A DNA stretch of 64,000 bases, taken from the NCBI GenBank assembly GCA_032095175.1, contig DAMCZI010000001.1, positions 124,001-188,000 on the forward strand. The letters run 5' to 3'. The notes under the pieces were generated by a model. That model searched no databases. It had not been told where the DNA came from and worked only from the letters and a program-made list of their open reading frames with translations. A program made the translations under genes and the position numbers. Positions 36,698 through 44,089 of the stretch are shown in pieces. The first letter of the stretch is position 1, and every line of letters starts with the position of its first letter. The DNA comes from DAMCZI01 sp032095175 (GTDB taxonomy: Bacteria; Bacillota; Clostridia; Clostridiales; Caloramatoraceae).

Positions 36698-36769
36698 ATT
36701 AATTACCTCACTTTATTTTATATATGTATTTTATCTTCTTTTGCCATTTTTTATTCTAGCACAATTTTT

Positions 36770-36988
36770 AGGCGTATTAAAGAAAATAACTTGGGCTAAC
36801 TTGAGCTTTCTATATATGTTGCATTAAAATTCTTTACATTCCGCCTTTTCAAACAGCCCTGCTAAATTGGTTCGACTCTAGGATGTTTGAAAGGGCGGAA
36901 TGTAATAGAATTTTTGCAACATATATACTGACGAAGTATGACACAAAATAGACCAAAATATTGACTTGTTATTTTCTTTAATACGCCT
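36770..36988. mobile_element. MITE-like element with 21-bp perfect terminal inverted repeats
   Basis: Left end AGGCGTATTAAAGAAAATAAC (36770-36790; first 20 bases AGGCGTATTAAAGAAAATAA) and right end 36968-36988 are exact reverse complements. The outside bases on both sides read TTA if the repeat is trimmed by one base, a possible target duplication. The interior of 219 bp codes for nothing and is filled by a long hairpin (family A copy 2). Size and structure suit a miniature inverted-repeat element moved in trans. Confidence 0.7.
36811..36927 (+). repeat. long hairpin repeat, family A copy 2
   Basis: Arms of about 45 nt: outer TATATATGTTGCA / TGCAACATATATA and inner TACATTCCGCC / GGCGGAATGTA. 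Loop of 28 nt GCCCTGCTAAATTGGTTCGA+CTCTAGGA. Loop matches copy 1 (reverse strand, 5591-5618) at most positions; arms differ from copy 1 but remain paired. Confidence 0.8.
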
Positions 36989-37009
36989 TAATACAATAAA
37001 ACAATAAAG

Positions 37010-37040
37010 GCCAGCGCTATATAAGAGTAGTGCTGACCTG
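37010..37040 (-). terminator. terminator of the 28-residue ORF
   Basis: On the minus strand GGTCAGCACT pairs with AGCGCTGGCC, followed by TTTATTGTTTT. It starts about 10 bases after the stop of the small ORF, which supports that ORF as a transcribed unit. Confidence 0.75.
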
Positions 37041-37049
37041 TTGCAGACA

Positions 37050-37136
37050 TTATTTTTCAAGACATTCAGATAAACAATCTTCAATAACATCTTCTGTAAC
37101 ATCTTCTGTGATTAATAATGTTTTTTCATCCTTCAT
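37050..37136 (-). CDS. 28-residue acidic peptide with two Cys
   Basis: An ATG at 37136 with GGAGG eight bases upstream opens 28 codons and a stop, followed at once by a terminator. The peptide starts MKDEKTLLITEDVTEDVIED and ends CLSECLEK: strongly acidic, with an imperfect ITEDVTEDVIED repeat and a CxxxC pair. It is bracketed by two family A hairpins (36811-36927 and 37191-37299). It could be a regulatory microprotein, a metal-binding peptide or a precursor peptide; no modifying enzyme is nearby. I do not recognise it. Confidence 0.55.
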   Translation of the reverse strand: MKDEKTLLITEDVTEDVIEDCLSECLEK

Positions 37137-37190
37137 ATAAATACCTCCTACTATTTCCTATAGAAATGCCGCAACATAATAGCTGCTTTT

Positions 37191-37299
37191 CAGTATACAA
37201 AATTATTACATTCTACTCTTGTAAACAACCATATTAAAATAATTTAATACAAGTATGTTTAAAAGAATTGAATGTAATAGAATTTGTGCACTGTATATA
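37191..37299 (+). repeat. long hairpin repeat, family A copy 3 (degenerate)
   Basis: Same layout as copy 2: outer CAGTATACAAAATT / AATTTGTGCACTG, inner TTACATTC / GAATGTAA, GTAAACA / TGTTTA, and a 28-nt loop ACCATATTAAAATAATTTAA+TACAAGTA. Most loop differences from copy 2 are G-to-A or C-to-T changes. Confidence 0.7.
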
Positions 37300-37633
37300 A
37301 TATAAAAGCATCTATACTTCTATAGTACAAATCGAAGGAAACTTTAAAAATTAGGTATTAAAATAGAATTTAGAAATTAGAGACTCTAAGAATTGTTAAT
37401 TGAAGATTCGTCAGTTTCTAATATTTATAACTCTAATATTTAAATAATTCTGATTTTACATATTGTACTTTGCAGCTATTCTATAAGATAAATTATTTAA
37501 CAACCTAATTATTATACCACCATTTATTTAAAATGCAAAGGATTATTTTGATAATTACTTAAATGTGCTTGGACAATTTTTAAAAAGTAAATGATATTAT
37601 AAGAAAATCAGCCTTAATTTGCACGATAAATTT
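37300..37633. other. intergenic, no feature seen
   Basis: AT-rich stretch downstream of the 161-residue gene; I find no ORF, strong hairpin or repeat in it. Confidence 0.4.
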
Positions 37634-38119
37634 TTAGAGATATTTAGACATTATGTTTAAATATGATTGAGAAACTTGAGGGCATACAGTCAATAAAGTA
37701 TCTATAACGTAGTCAATGTTGCTGTCATCAATTTTCTTTGCACTATTGCCTTCATATGAAATCATATCTTCACTGTTTAAGGATTTATAGATGTTATCTA
37801 CAACAGGTGATTCCACTGATTTTGGATTATCTGAACATTCTTCTGAGAAATACAGTGCGCCATCAACTGTTATAAATTGTCCATATACATACTCCTTCTT
37901 ACATACATCTGAATCCTTTCCAGAGTTGTCCTTTACTTCATACTGTGTATGTTCCACATGCTTCACATCAAACCTGTTATCATAGTCCTCCCTTGTAAGA
38001 ACAGTTCTGACATCGAGCTCTAATAATCTTTTTTTCATATGCTCAGAGAAATTCTCCCCAAACTTTGAAACAAATTGCTTCATTGAGATTGTCTTTTTTA
38101 TTCTATAATTCTTTTTCAC
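37634..38119 (-). CDS. hypothetical protein
   Basis: 161 residues when started at GTG 38119, which has GGTGAGGAGG eight bases upstream. The longer frame back to 38221 runs through the cold-shock gene terminator and is not credible. Soluble, with a basic N-terminus (KKNYRIKKTISMKQFVSKFG) and an acidic middle. No domain recognised. It ends without a clear terminator. Confidence 0.65.
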   Translation of the reverse strand: MKKNYRIKKTISMKQFVSKFGENFSEHMKKRLLELDVRTVLTREDYDNRFDVKHVEHTQYEVKDNSGKDSDVCKKEYVYGQFITVDGALYFSEECSDNPKSVESPVVDNIYKSLNSEDMISYEGNSAKKIDDSNIDYVIDTLLTVCPQVSQSYLNIMSKYL

Positions 38120-38180
38120 TATGAAAACCTCCTCACCTTTAATTTTTACCATTACAACAAGAAATATGACATTATAAATA

Positions 38181-38206
38181 AAAACCACCTTTATAAAGGT
38201 GGCAAA
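38181..38206 (-). terminator. terminator of the cold-shock gene
   Basis: On the minus strand GCCACCTTTA / TAAAGGTGG followed by TTTTTATTT, about 40 bases after the csp stop. Confidence 0.85.
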
Positions 38207-38244
38207 ACATACAATATCCAAGTATTTAAATGTTTTGAGTTATA

Positions 38245-38448
38245 TTATAATCTTACTACGTTAGCTGCTTGAGGACCCTTAGGGCCTTCTTCTACATCAA
38301 ACTGAACTTGTTCACCTTCGTTAAGGTTCTTTCTTCCTTCAGCTCCTTGAATAGCTGTGAAGTGAACGAAAACATCCTTTTCGCCTTCAACTTCGATAAA
38401 TCCAAATCCTTTTTCTGAGTTAAACCATTTTACTGTTCCAGTTTTCAT
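38245..38448 (-). CDS. csp: cold-shock protein (CspA family)
   Basis: 67 residues, one OB-fold cold-shock domain with both RNA-binding motifs, KWFNSEKGFGFIE (RNP1) and VFVHFTAI (RNP2). Binds single-stranded nucleic acid and acts as an RNA chaperone. Ribosome site AGGAGG before ATG. A long AT-rich leader (38449 to about 38560) fits the structured 5' UTRs usual for csp genes. Confidence 0.96.
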   Translation of the reverse strand: MKTGTVKWFNSEKGFGFIEVEGEKDVFVHFTAIQGAEGRKNLNEGEQVQFDVEEGPKGPQAANVVRL

Positions 38449-38725
38449 TTAGTATCCTCCTAAAAATCAAACACATATTATTGATATAAATTAGCTTTAT
38501 CAATCGTGTTTCTTATTTCTAATATTATTATATCACAATAATTAAAAATTATAAACTTTTTATTAATAAAGATGCCAAGCATTTCTAATTATAGCACTCT
38601 GCAATAGGATGATATATAATTATTGTGTATTTAATTTATAAGATTTAAGTGTCAAAACTATATTTAAGGCAGCTATAATATAGAATTTTTAATGTTTAAG
38701 CCAAAAAAGTAATGGGGGTAGCAAA

Positions 38726-40471
38726 ATGCAATATTTAAAAAAGTACATAAAAAAATATTGGAAACCATTTTTGACAGCAGTATTGTTTTTGTCCTTAGAA
38801 GCTGTCTGCGATTTAATGCAGCCTACAATAATGTCAAAAATAGTAGACATAGGTGTTGCTAATAGAAACTTGAATTATGTACTTTCCATGGGAGGTATAA
38901 TGCTTGTTGTTACTGGAATTGGTGCAGCAGCAGCTATTACTAGAAATATTATATCAAGTAATGTATCCCAAAGGTTTGGAACAGAATTAAGAGGAGATCT
39001 ATTTAAAAAGGTGCAGTCATTTTCCTTTGATAATATAAATAAGTTTGATGCTGCATCCCTTGTTACAAGGCTTACTAACGATGTAACACAAGTACAGAAC
39101 TTTGCCCATGGGCTGATGAGGATTTTTGTAAAGGCGCCTATTCTTTGCATAGGAAGTCTTGTAATGTCCATAATTCTAAATCCTCCTATGGCATTGGTAT
39201 TAGTGATTGTTGTTCCTATAATAGGCATTTTAATATATATGAGTATGCGTATAGGCTATCCTTTCTTTAGAAAAGTACAGGGCTCTCTTGACAAGGTAAA
39301 TGGTGTAATGAGAGAGTATCTGGCTGGAGTAAGAGTGGTAAAAGCCTTTGGAAGGTTTAATTATGAAAAGAAACGATTTGAAAAATCAAATAAAGAGCTT
39401 GCAGCTTTATCAACAACTGCAATGCGTATTATGGCAGCTTTTTCACCAGGTATAACTCTAACTGTAAATATCGGTATAGCAGCGGTTTTGTGGTTTGGAG
39501 GAATACGCATCAATAATGGACAGATGCAGGTTGGAAAGATAATGGCCTTTACAAATTATATGACACAAATGCTTCATTCCCTTATGATGATATCCTTCGT
39601 TTTTACAATGCTTGTAAGGGCAAGAGCCTCTGCAGAACGTATAGGAGAGGTGTTTTCTGAGGAAAACAGTATGCCTCTTTCAGATAACCCTGTGGAATTA
39701 TCAAATGTTGAGGGTAGAGTAGATTTTGAAAATGTATATTTTTCATATTCGGGCAGTTCTGGAGAGCCTGTTATTAAAGATGTTACCTTTACCTTAAGAT
39801 CAGGTGAAACACTAGGAATAATCGGTTCAACAGGTTCAGGAAAGACCAGCCTTGTAAACCTGATACCGCGTTTTTATGATGTTGCTTCTGGAGCAGTAAA
39901 GGTTGATGGAATCGATATAAGAAATGTTGATACAAAGGAGTTAAGAGAAAAGATAGCAATAGTCACACAAAAGACGATGCTGTTTACTGGTACAATTTTG
40001 GACAACTTAAGGTGGGGTAGAGAGGATGCAGAAATTAAGGATGTAAAGAGAGCAGCAATGGCAGCCCAGGCCCATGAATTTATTTCATCATTTAAAGAGG
40101 GCTATGACACAATGCTTGGTCAGGGAGGTGTAAACCTTTCAGGTGGTCAAAAACAGCGTATTTCAATTGCTCGTGCCCTGGTTAGAAAACCTAAGATCCT
40201 CATACTTGATGATTGTACAAGCGCCGTGGATGTGGCTACTGAAGCTAAGATAAGGGAAGCATTAAAGGAATACTCAGACAATCTTACATGTATAATAATT
40301 GCTCAGCGTATAACATCGGTTATGGAAGCTGATAGAATAATTGTATTGGATAATGGGGAAATAGTCGGCATGGGTAAACATGAAAAACTTATGGATGCCT
40401 GTGAGGTTTATCAGGATATATTCCATTCCCAGATTGGCAAAGGGGGAATGCACAATGTCTCAGGAAAATAA
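38726..40471 (+). CDS. heterodimeric ABC exporter, subunit 1 (TMD-NBD fusion)
   Basis: 581 residues: six membrane helices in the first 320 residues, then an ATPase domain with Walker A GSTGSGKTS, signature NLSGGQKQRISIARAL, and Walker B ILILDDCTSAVD. The catalytic Glu after Walker B is Asp (DDC), so this half has a degenerate, low-activity site as in TM287- or BmrC-type subunits. The partner gene starts within its last codons, and the two form an asymmetrical exporter for drugs or other amphiphiles. Confidence 0.92.
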   Translation: MQYLKKYIKKYWKPFLTAVLFLSLEAVCDLMQPTIMSKIVDIGVANRNLNYVLSMGGIMLVVTGIGAAAAITRNIISSNVSQRFGTELRGDLFKKVQSFSFDNINKFDAASLVTRLTNDVTQVQNFAHGLMRIFVKAPILCIGSLVMSIILNPPMALVLVIVVPIIGILIYMSMRIGYPFFRKVQGSLDKVNGVMREYLAGVRVVKAFGRFNYEKKRFEKSNKELAALSTTAMRIMAAFSPGITLTVNIGIAAVLWFGGIRINNGQMQVGKIMAFTNYMTQMLHSLMMISFVFTMLVRARASAERIGEVFSEENSMPLSDNPVELSNVEGRVDFENVYFSYSGSSGEPVIKDVTFTLRSGETLGIIGSTGSGKTSLVNLIPRFYDVASGAVKVDGIDIRNVDTKELREKIAIVTQKTMLFTGTILDNLRWGREDAEIKDVKRAAMAAQAHEFISSFKEGYDTMLGQGGVNLSGGQKQRISIARALVRKPKILILDDCTSAVDVATEAKIREALKEYSDNLTCIIIAQRITSVMEADRIIVLDNGEIVGMGKHEKLMDACEVYQDIFHSQIGKGGMHNVSGK

Positions 40472-42344
40472 CAAGAAAAATACAGATGAAAGGCAGAACA
40501 GCAATGCACAGCCAATTGGCATAGGAAGAGGTATTGGAGGCCCTGGAAGAGGCTTTGGAGGACCAAGAGGAATGATGCCTGTTGTAAAGGCAAGGGATTT
40601 TAAAGGTACTATGCTGAGGCTCTGGAAATATTTTAGTAAGGAACACAAACTCCTTGGAATTATATTTATTTTAGTAACAGTAAGCTCTGCATTAGGTGTG
40701 GCAATACCATATCTAATTGGGCGTTCAATTAATGTTTTATCCCTTGGAAAAGGGGCAGTAAACTTTAAAATACTTAAAATTATGATAACGATACTTATAG
40801 CTGCATATATTTCTGATTCAGCTATTAACTTTTTTCAAGGTTGGCTTATGGCAGGGGTGTCCCAGCGTATAGTTTTAAACCTCAGAAAAACACTTTTTGA
40901 AAAGCTTCAAAATCTGCCCATAGCATTTTTTGATACCCATACCCATGGAGAGGTTATGAGCAGGTTATCCAATGATATAGATAATGTAAGTACAACGATA
41001 TCCCAGGCAACAACCCAGATGATGTCAAGTATCATAACAATCCTTGGCTCATTTATAATGATGCTTATTCTAAGCCCAATCCTTACTGCAGCAAGCATTA
41101 TTACAATACCCATGGTGTTTCTTGTTACACGTACAATAGCTAAGAAAACAAAGGTTATGTTCAAGGAGCAGCAGGTTGTACTTGGAAAGCTAAATGGGCA
41201 AATTGAGGAAAATATATCTGGAATTGAGGTAGTTAAAGCATTTAACCATGAAGATAAGGTAATTGAAGAATTTGATGCCATTAACTCAAAGCTTTGCAAT
41301 GTAGGTATAAAGGCGCAGGTTTGGTCTGGATTTCTTATGCCATTAATGAATGTAATAAACAACATAGGCTTTGCAGCTGTTGCAGGGGTAGGAGGAATTC
41401 TTGCAGTACGAAATTTAATTAATGTTGGTATTATAGCAAGCTTTTTAATCTATTCAAGGCAGTTTGCAAGACCTCTAAATGAAATGGCAAATATATTCAA
41501 TACCCTTCAATCAGCAGTTGCAGGAGCAGAGAGGGTATTTGAGATTATGGATGAAAATGAAGAACCAGATGATAGAGAAGGGGCACAGGTCCTAGAAAAT
41601 CCTAAGGGTCATGTTGTTTTTGATAATGTTTCATTTGGCTATCGCCCTGATGTACCAATATTAAAAAATGTTAGCTTTGAATCTCCTGCTGGCAGCACCA
41701 CAGCATTAGTTGGACCAACAGGAGCAGGAAAAACAACAATTGTAAACCTTCTTACAAGATTCTATGATGTTTCTGATGGAAGGATAATGATTGATGGAAT
41801 CGATATAAGGGACTACACAAGGGAAAGCCTTAGAAAGTGCTTTGGAATAGTTCTTCAGGACACATACCTGTTCTCAGGTACAATAAAGGAAAATATCAGA
41901 TATGGAAGGCTTGATGCCTCAGATGATGAGGTTGAGAAAGCAGCAGCCATGGCAAATGCAGATGTATTTATTAGAAGACTCCCAAATGGTTATGATACAA
42001 TGCTTTCAGAAAGCGGAGGAAATCTAAGCCAGGGTCAAAGGCAGCTTTTAGCCATTGCCAGAGCTATTCTAGCCAATCCATCCATACTAATACTGGATGA
42101 AGCAACAAGCAGTGTCGATACCCGTACCGAGCTTCACATTCAAGAGGCAATGATAAAACTAATGAAGGGAAGAACAAGCTTTATAATTGCCCATAGACTA
42201 AGTACTATTCGTGATGCAGATACTATAATGGTAATAGATAATGGAGAAATAGTTGAAAAAGGAAGTCATGATGAGCTAATTGCAATGGATGGAGTATATC
42301 ATAATATGTATTTCAGCCAATTTAAAAATATTGATGTAAACTAA
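40455..42344 (+). CDS. heterodimeric ABC exporter, subunit 2 (TMD-NBD fusion)
   Basis: 629 residues from ATG 40455 (AAAGGGGGAATG upstream), overlapping subunit 1 by 17 bases; the frame open from 40380 lies inside subunit 1. A Gly/Pro/Arg-rich N-terminal extension of about 45 residues (GIGRGIGGPGRGFGGPRG) precedes six helices and the ATPase domain. Walker A is GPTGAGKTT, signature NLSQGQRQLLAIARAI, and Walker B is ILILDEATSSVD with the canonical Glu. It thus supplies the active catalytic site of the pair, while its own signature has LSQGQ. BmrD/TM288-like. Confidence 0.92.
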   Translation: MSQENNKKNTDERQNSNAQPIGIGRGIGGPGRGFGGPRGMMPVVKARDFKGTMLRLWKYFSKEHKLLGIIFILVTVSSALGVAIPYLIGRSINVLSLGKGAVNFKILKIMITILIAAYISDSAINFFQGWLMAGVSQRIVLNLRKTLFEKLQNLPIAFFDTHTHGEVMSRLSNDIDNVSTTISQATTQMMSSIITILGSFIMMLILSPILTAASIITIPMVFLVTRTIAKKTKVMFKEQQVVLGKLNGQIEENISGIEVVKAFNHEDKVIEEFDAINSKLCNVGIKAQVWSGFLMPLMNVINNIGFAAVAGVGGILAVRNLINVGIIASFLIYSRQFARPLNEMANIFNTLQSAVAGAERVFEIMDENEEPDDREGAQVLENPKGHVVFDNVSFGYRPDVPILKNVSFESPAGSTTALVGPTGAGKTTIVNLLTRFYDVSDGRIMIDGIDIRDYTRESLRKCFGIVLQDTYLFSGTIKENIRYGRLDASDDEVEKAAAMANADVFIRRLPNGYDTMLSESGGNLSQGQRQLLAIARAILANPSILILDEATSSVDTRTELHIQEAMIKLMKGRTSFIIAHRLSTIRDADTIMVIDNGEIVEKGSHDELIAMDGVYHNMYFSQFKNIDVN

Positions 42345-42349
42345 GTATA

Positions 42350-42470
42350 TGTTTTGCATAAATGATTCTATATCGTTTGATTCTAAACATTTATGCTGTA
42401 TCATTTTCCTTGATTTATTAATTACAACATCCAATATACGATCTTTAGTGTGATTAATATAATAAGTAAT
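42350..42470 (+). repeat. two-hairpin repeat element, family B copy 2
   Basis: Hairpin 1: GCATAAATG / CATTTATGC (42356-42396) with a 23-nt loop. Hairpin 2: TTAATTAC..GTGTGATTAA (about 42418-42456). It aligns with the reverse complement of 16225-16375 over both hairpins and the linker CTTGATTTATTAAT. It fills the gap between the exporter gene and the 293-residue gene and ends about 20 bases before the latter's start. Confidence 0.8.
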
Positions 42471-42489
42471 ACTGTAAGGTGGGAAAAGC

Positions 42490-43371
42490 ATGAAGATAGG
42501 ATTTCGAAATATAAAAACAGCTATTGCAGTTTTCTTATGTGTAGTAATATCAAGAATTCTTAATCTTGAATATGCATTCTACGCTGTAATTGCATCTATA
42601 ATTGCCATGGAAAGTACAATATCCCGTTCCTTTATAACAGGAAAAAACAGAATGCTGGGAACCATAGTTGGAGCAATTGTAGGCCTTTGCTTTGCACTAA
42701 TTAAACCAGGAAGTGCTCTTCTATGTGCAATAGGGATAATAATAATAATATTTTTATTAAACAAGTTAAAATGGAGTAAATCAGTTACCATCGCTGGAAT
42801 AGTTTTTACAGCAATAATGGTTAACATGAACGGAAAGAACCCTTGGCAATACAGCTTTAACAGAATTATTGATACCTTCATAGGAATAAGCATCGCAGTT
42901 CTAGTTAACTATTTCATTGTCCCTCCAAACGGTTTAAATAAACTCCATGAACACAGTTTATCCTTGGCAGATGATTTTTCGAAGATAATTGACAATGAAA
43001 TTGATGATATTAAATCCGATGAAATAGCATCACTATGCAAGCAATATGAAGCACTTAAAGATGAGCTAAAAGTCCAGGAAGAGGATTTTAAGTTTCAAAA
43101 AAAAGAGGCTATTGAAATAGAAAATATAAAAAAAGCCATTAGTTTGTATGATGAAATCCTTTGTCATCTAAAGGTGATGAAGAGTATTCAGAATGCTCAT
43201 GGGTTAAGTAAAACAATTATAGATGAAGAATGTAAGTGTAAATCAGAAGGTGAAGATGCTGGTAAAAATGCAATAAGGTATATTAGGTATAACATGGAGA
43301 TTATAAAAAATAGCTTGGAAGATATAAGGAAGCTTTTAATGCTGCCAGTAAATGGAGAGTTGGGGAAATAG
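42490..43371 (+). CDS. aromatic acid exporter family protein (ArAE/FUSC-like)
   Basis: 293 residues: about five membrane helices in the first 145 residues with the family pattern KTAIAVFLCVVISRIL, YAFYAVIASIIAMESTISRS and GTIVGAIVGLCFALI, then a cytoplasmic helical domain with coiled-coil character. This matches the YqjA/YgaE-type aromatic acid exporter family of Firmicutes. Substrate uncertain. Ribosome site AAGGTGGG; transcription may start within or read through the family B repeat upstream. Confidence 0.82.
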   Translation: MKIGFRNIKTAIAVFLCVVISRILNLEYAFYAVIASIIAMESTISRSFITGKNRMLGTIVGAIVGLCFALIKPGSALLCAIGIIIIIFLLNKLKWSKSVTIAGIVFTAIMVNMNGKNPWQYSFNRIIDTFIGISIAVLVNYFIVPPNGLNKLHEHSLSLADDFSKIIDNEIDDIKSDEIASLCKQYEALKDELKVQEEDFKFQKKEAIEIENIKKAISLYDEILCHLKVMKSIQNAHGLSKTIIDEECKCKSEGEDAGKNAIRYIRYNMEIIKNSLEDIRKLLMLPVNGELGK

Positions 43372-43429
43372 AAAAGTGATTGAAGGTTGCTTTCAATTAA
43401 TCTAGGCTATATATAGCACCAAAAAGAGA

Positions 43430-44088
43430 GTGTATGAGAACTTTGATGTCAAAACAACGAAGTCCATTATGCTCAGAAGGCCGTATGATGTTGTTAGCAA
43501 GGAACCTTATCCACATGATAAGATGATTAAAACAGGTCAGCTAATCATGTTTAAAGAAGTTGCTCTAGAGAGAAGAAATCTTGATGATACAGTGATGATA
43601 TTGAATGTTTTGCAAGATAGTAAAATCAAAAATCAAGGTAATGATAACATCGAAATAAACATGAACAAAATGATGGAAAAAGTGTTAGATGATTTCACAA
43701 TTGACTACGTTTTTGAGCACTCATTTATAGGTAGTAGTACAAAACAAAAGTATATTTTCAATTACCATATAAATCCAATGATAACTTTGAAAATGGATAT
43801 CAGCATAATGACTTGCAACTTGGAAAGTTAAGTATAATTGGAGTTTATAGGGGAGAAATAGATTTTTCCAAGCGAGATAGTGTTTCATCTAAGTTTCTTG
43901 AGATGATGTCAGATACATATAATAATTCCACAAACTCTCCAAATGATGATATCATGAAAATGAGTGTAGGACAAGCTACACAACAATTGATGCCATTTGA
44001 ATTTAAGTATAAGAAGTTAAAAGAAAAACTTCATTTAATTAATGTAATAGCTATTATTCAAGAATTGAATATAGATATGAAGGTATAA
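43430..44088 (+). pseudogene. frameshifted gene of unknown family, upstream of a Clp-type ATPase
   Basis: Two frames must be joined: 43430-about 43790 (begins VYENFDVKTTKSIMLRRPYD, no ribosome site) and about 43770-44088, which continues GYQHNDLQLGKLSIIGVYRG and ends ELNIDMKV. The join near 43780 implies a single-base indel. The original start may also be lost, because an upstream stop at 43403 leaves no credible initiation site. The family is not recognised. It is followed without gap by the AAA ATPase gene, so the two were probably one operon. Confidence 0.6.
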
Positions 44089-44089
44089 T

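Noticed and set aside
36811..36927. GGTTCGA in the hairpin loop, resembling a tRNA T-loop
   Set aside because: No acceptor, D or anticodon arms around it, and the other copies lose the motif.
36770..37299. Family A hairpins as integron attC sites
   Set aside because: Core boxes RYYYAAC/GTTRRRY are absent and there is no integrase or cassette array.
38120..38221. Longer N-terminus for the 161-residue protein
   Set aside because: Would include the cold-shock gene terminator; GTG 38119 has GGTGAGGAGG.
40380..40454. N-terminal extension of exporter subunit 2
   Set aside because: Lies fully inside subunit 1; the ATG at 40455 has a strong ribosome site.
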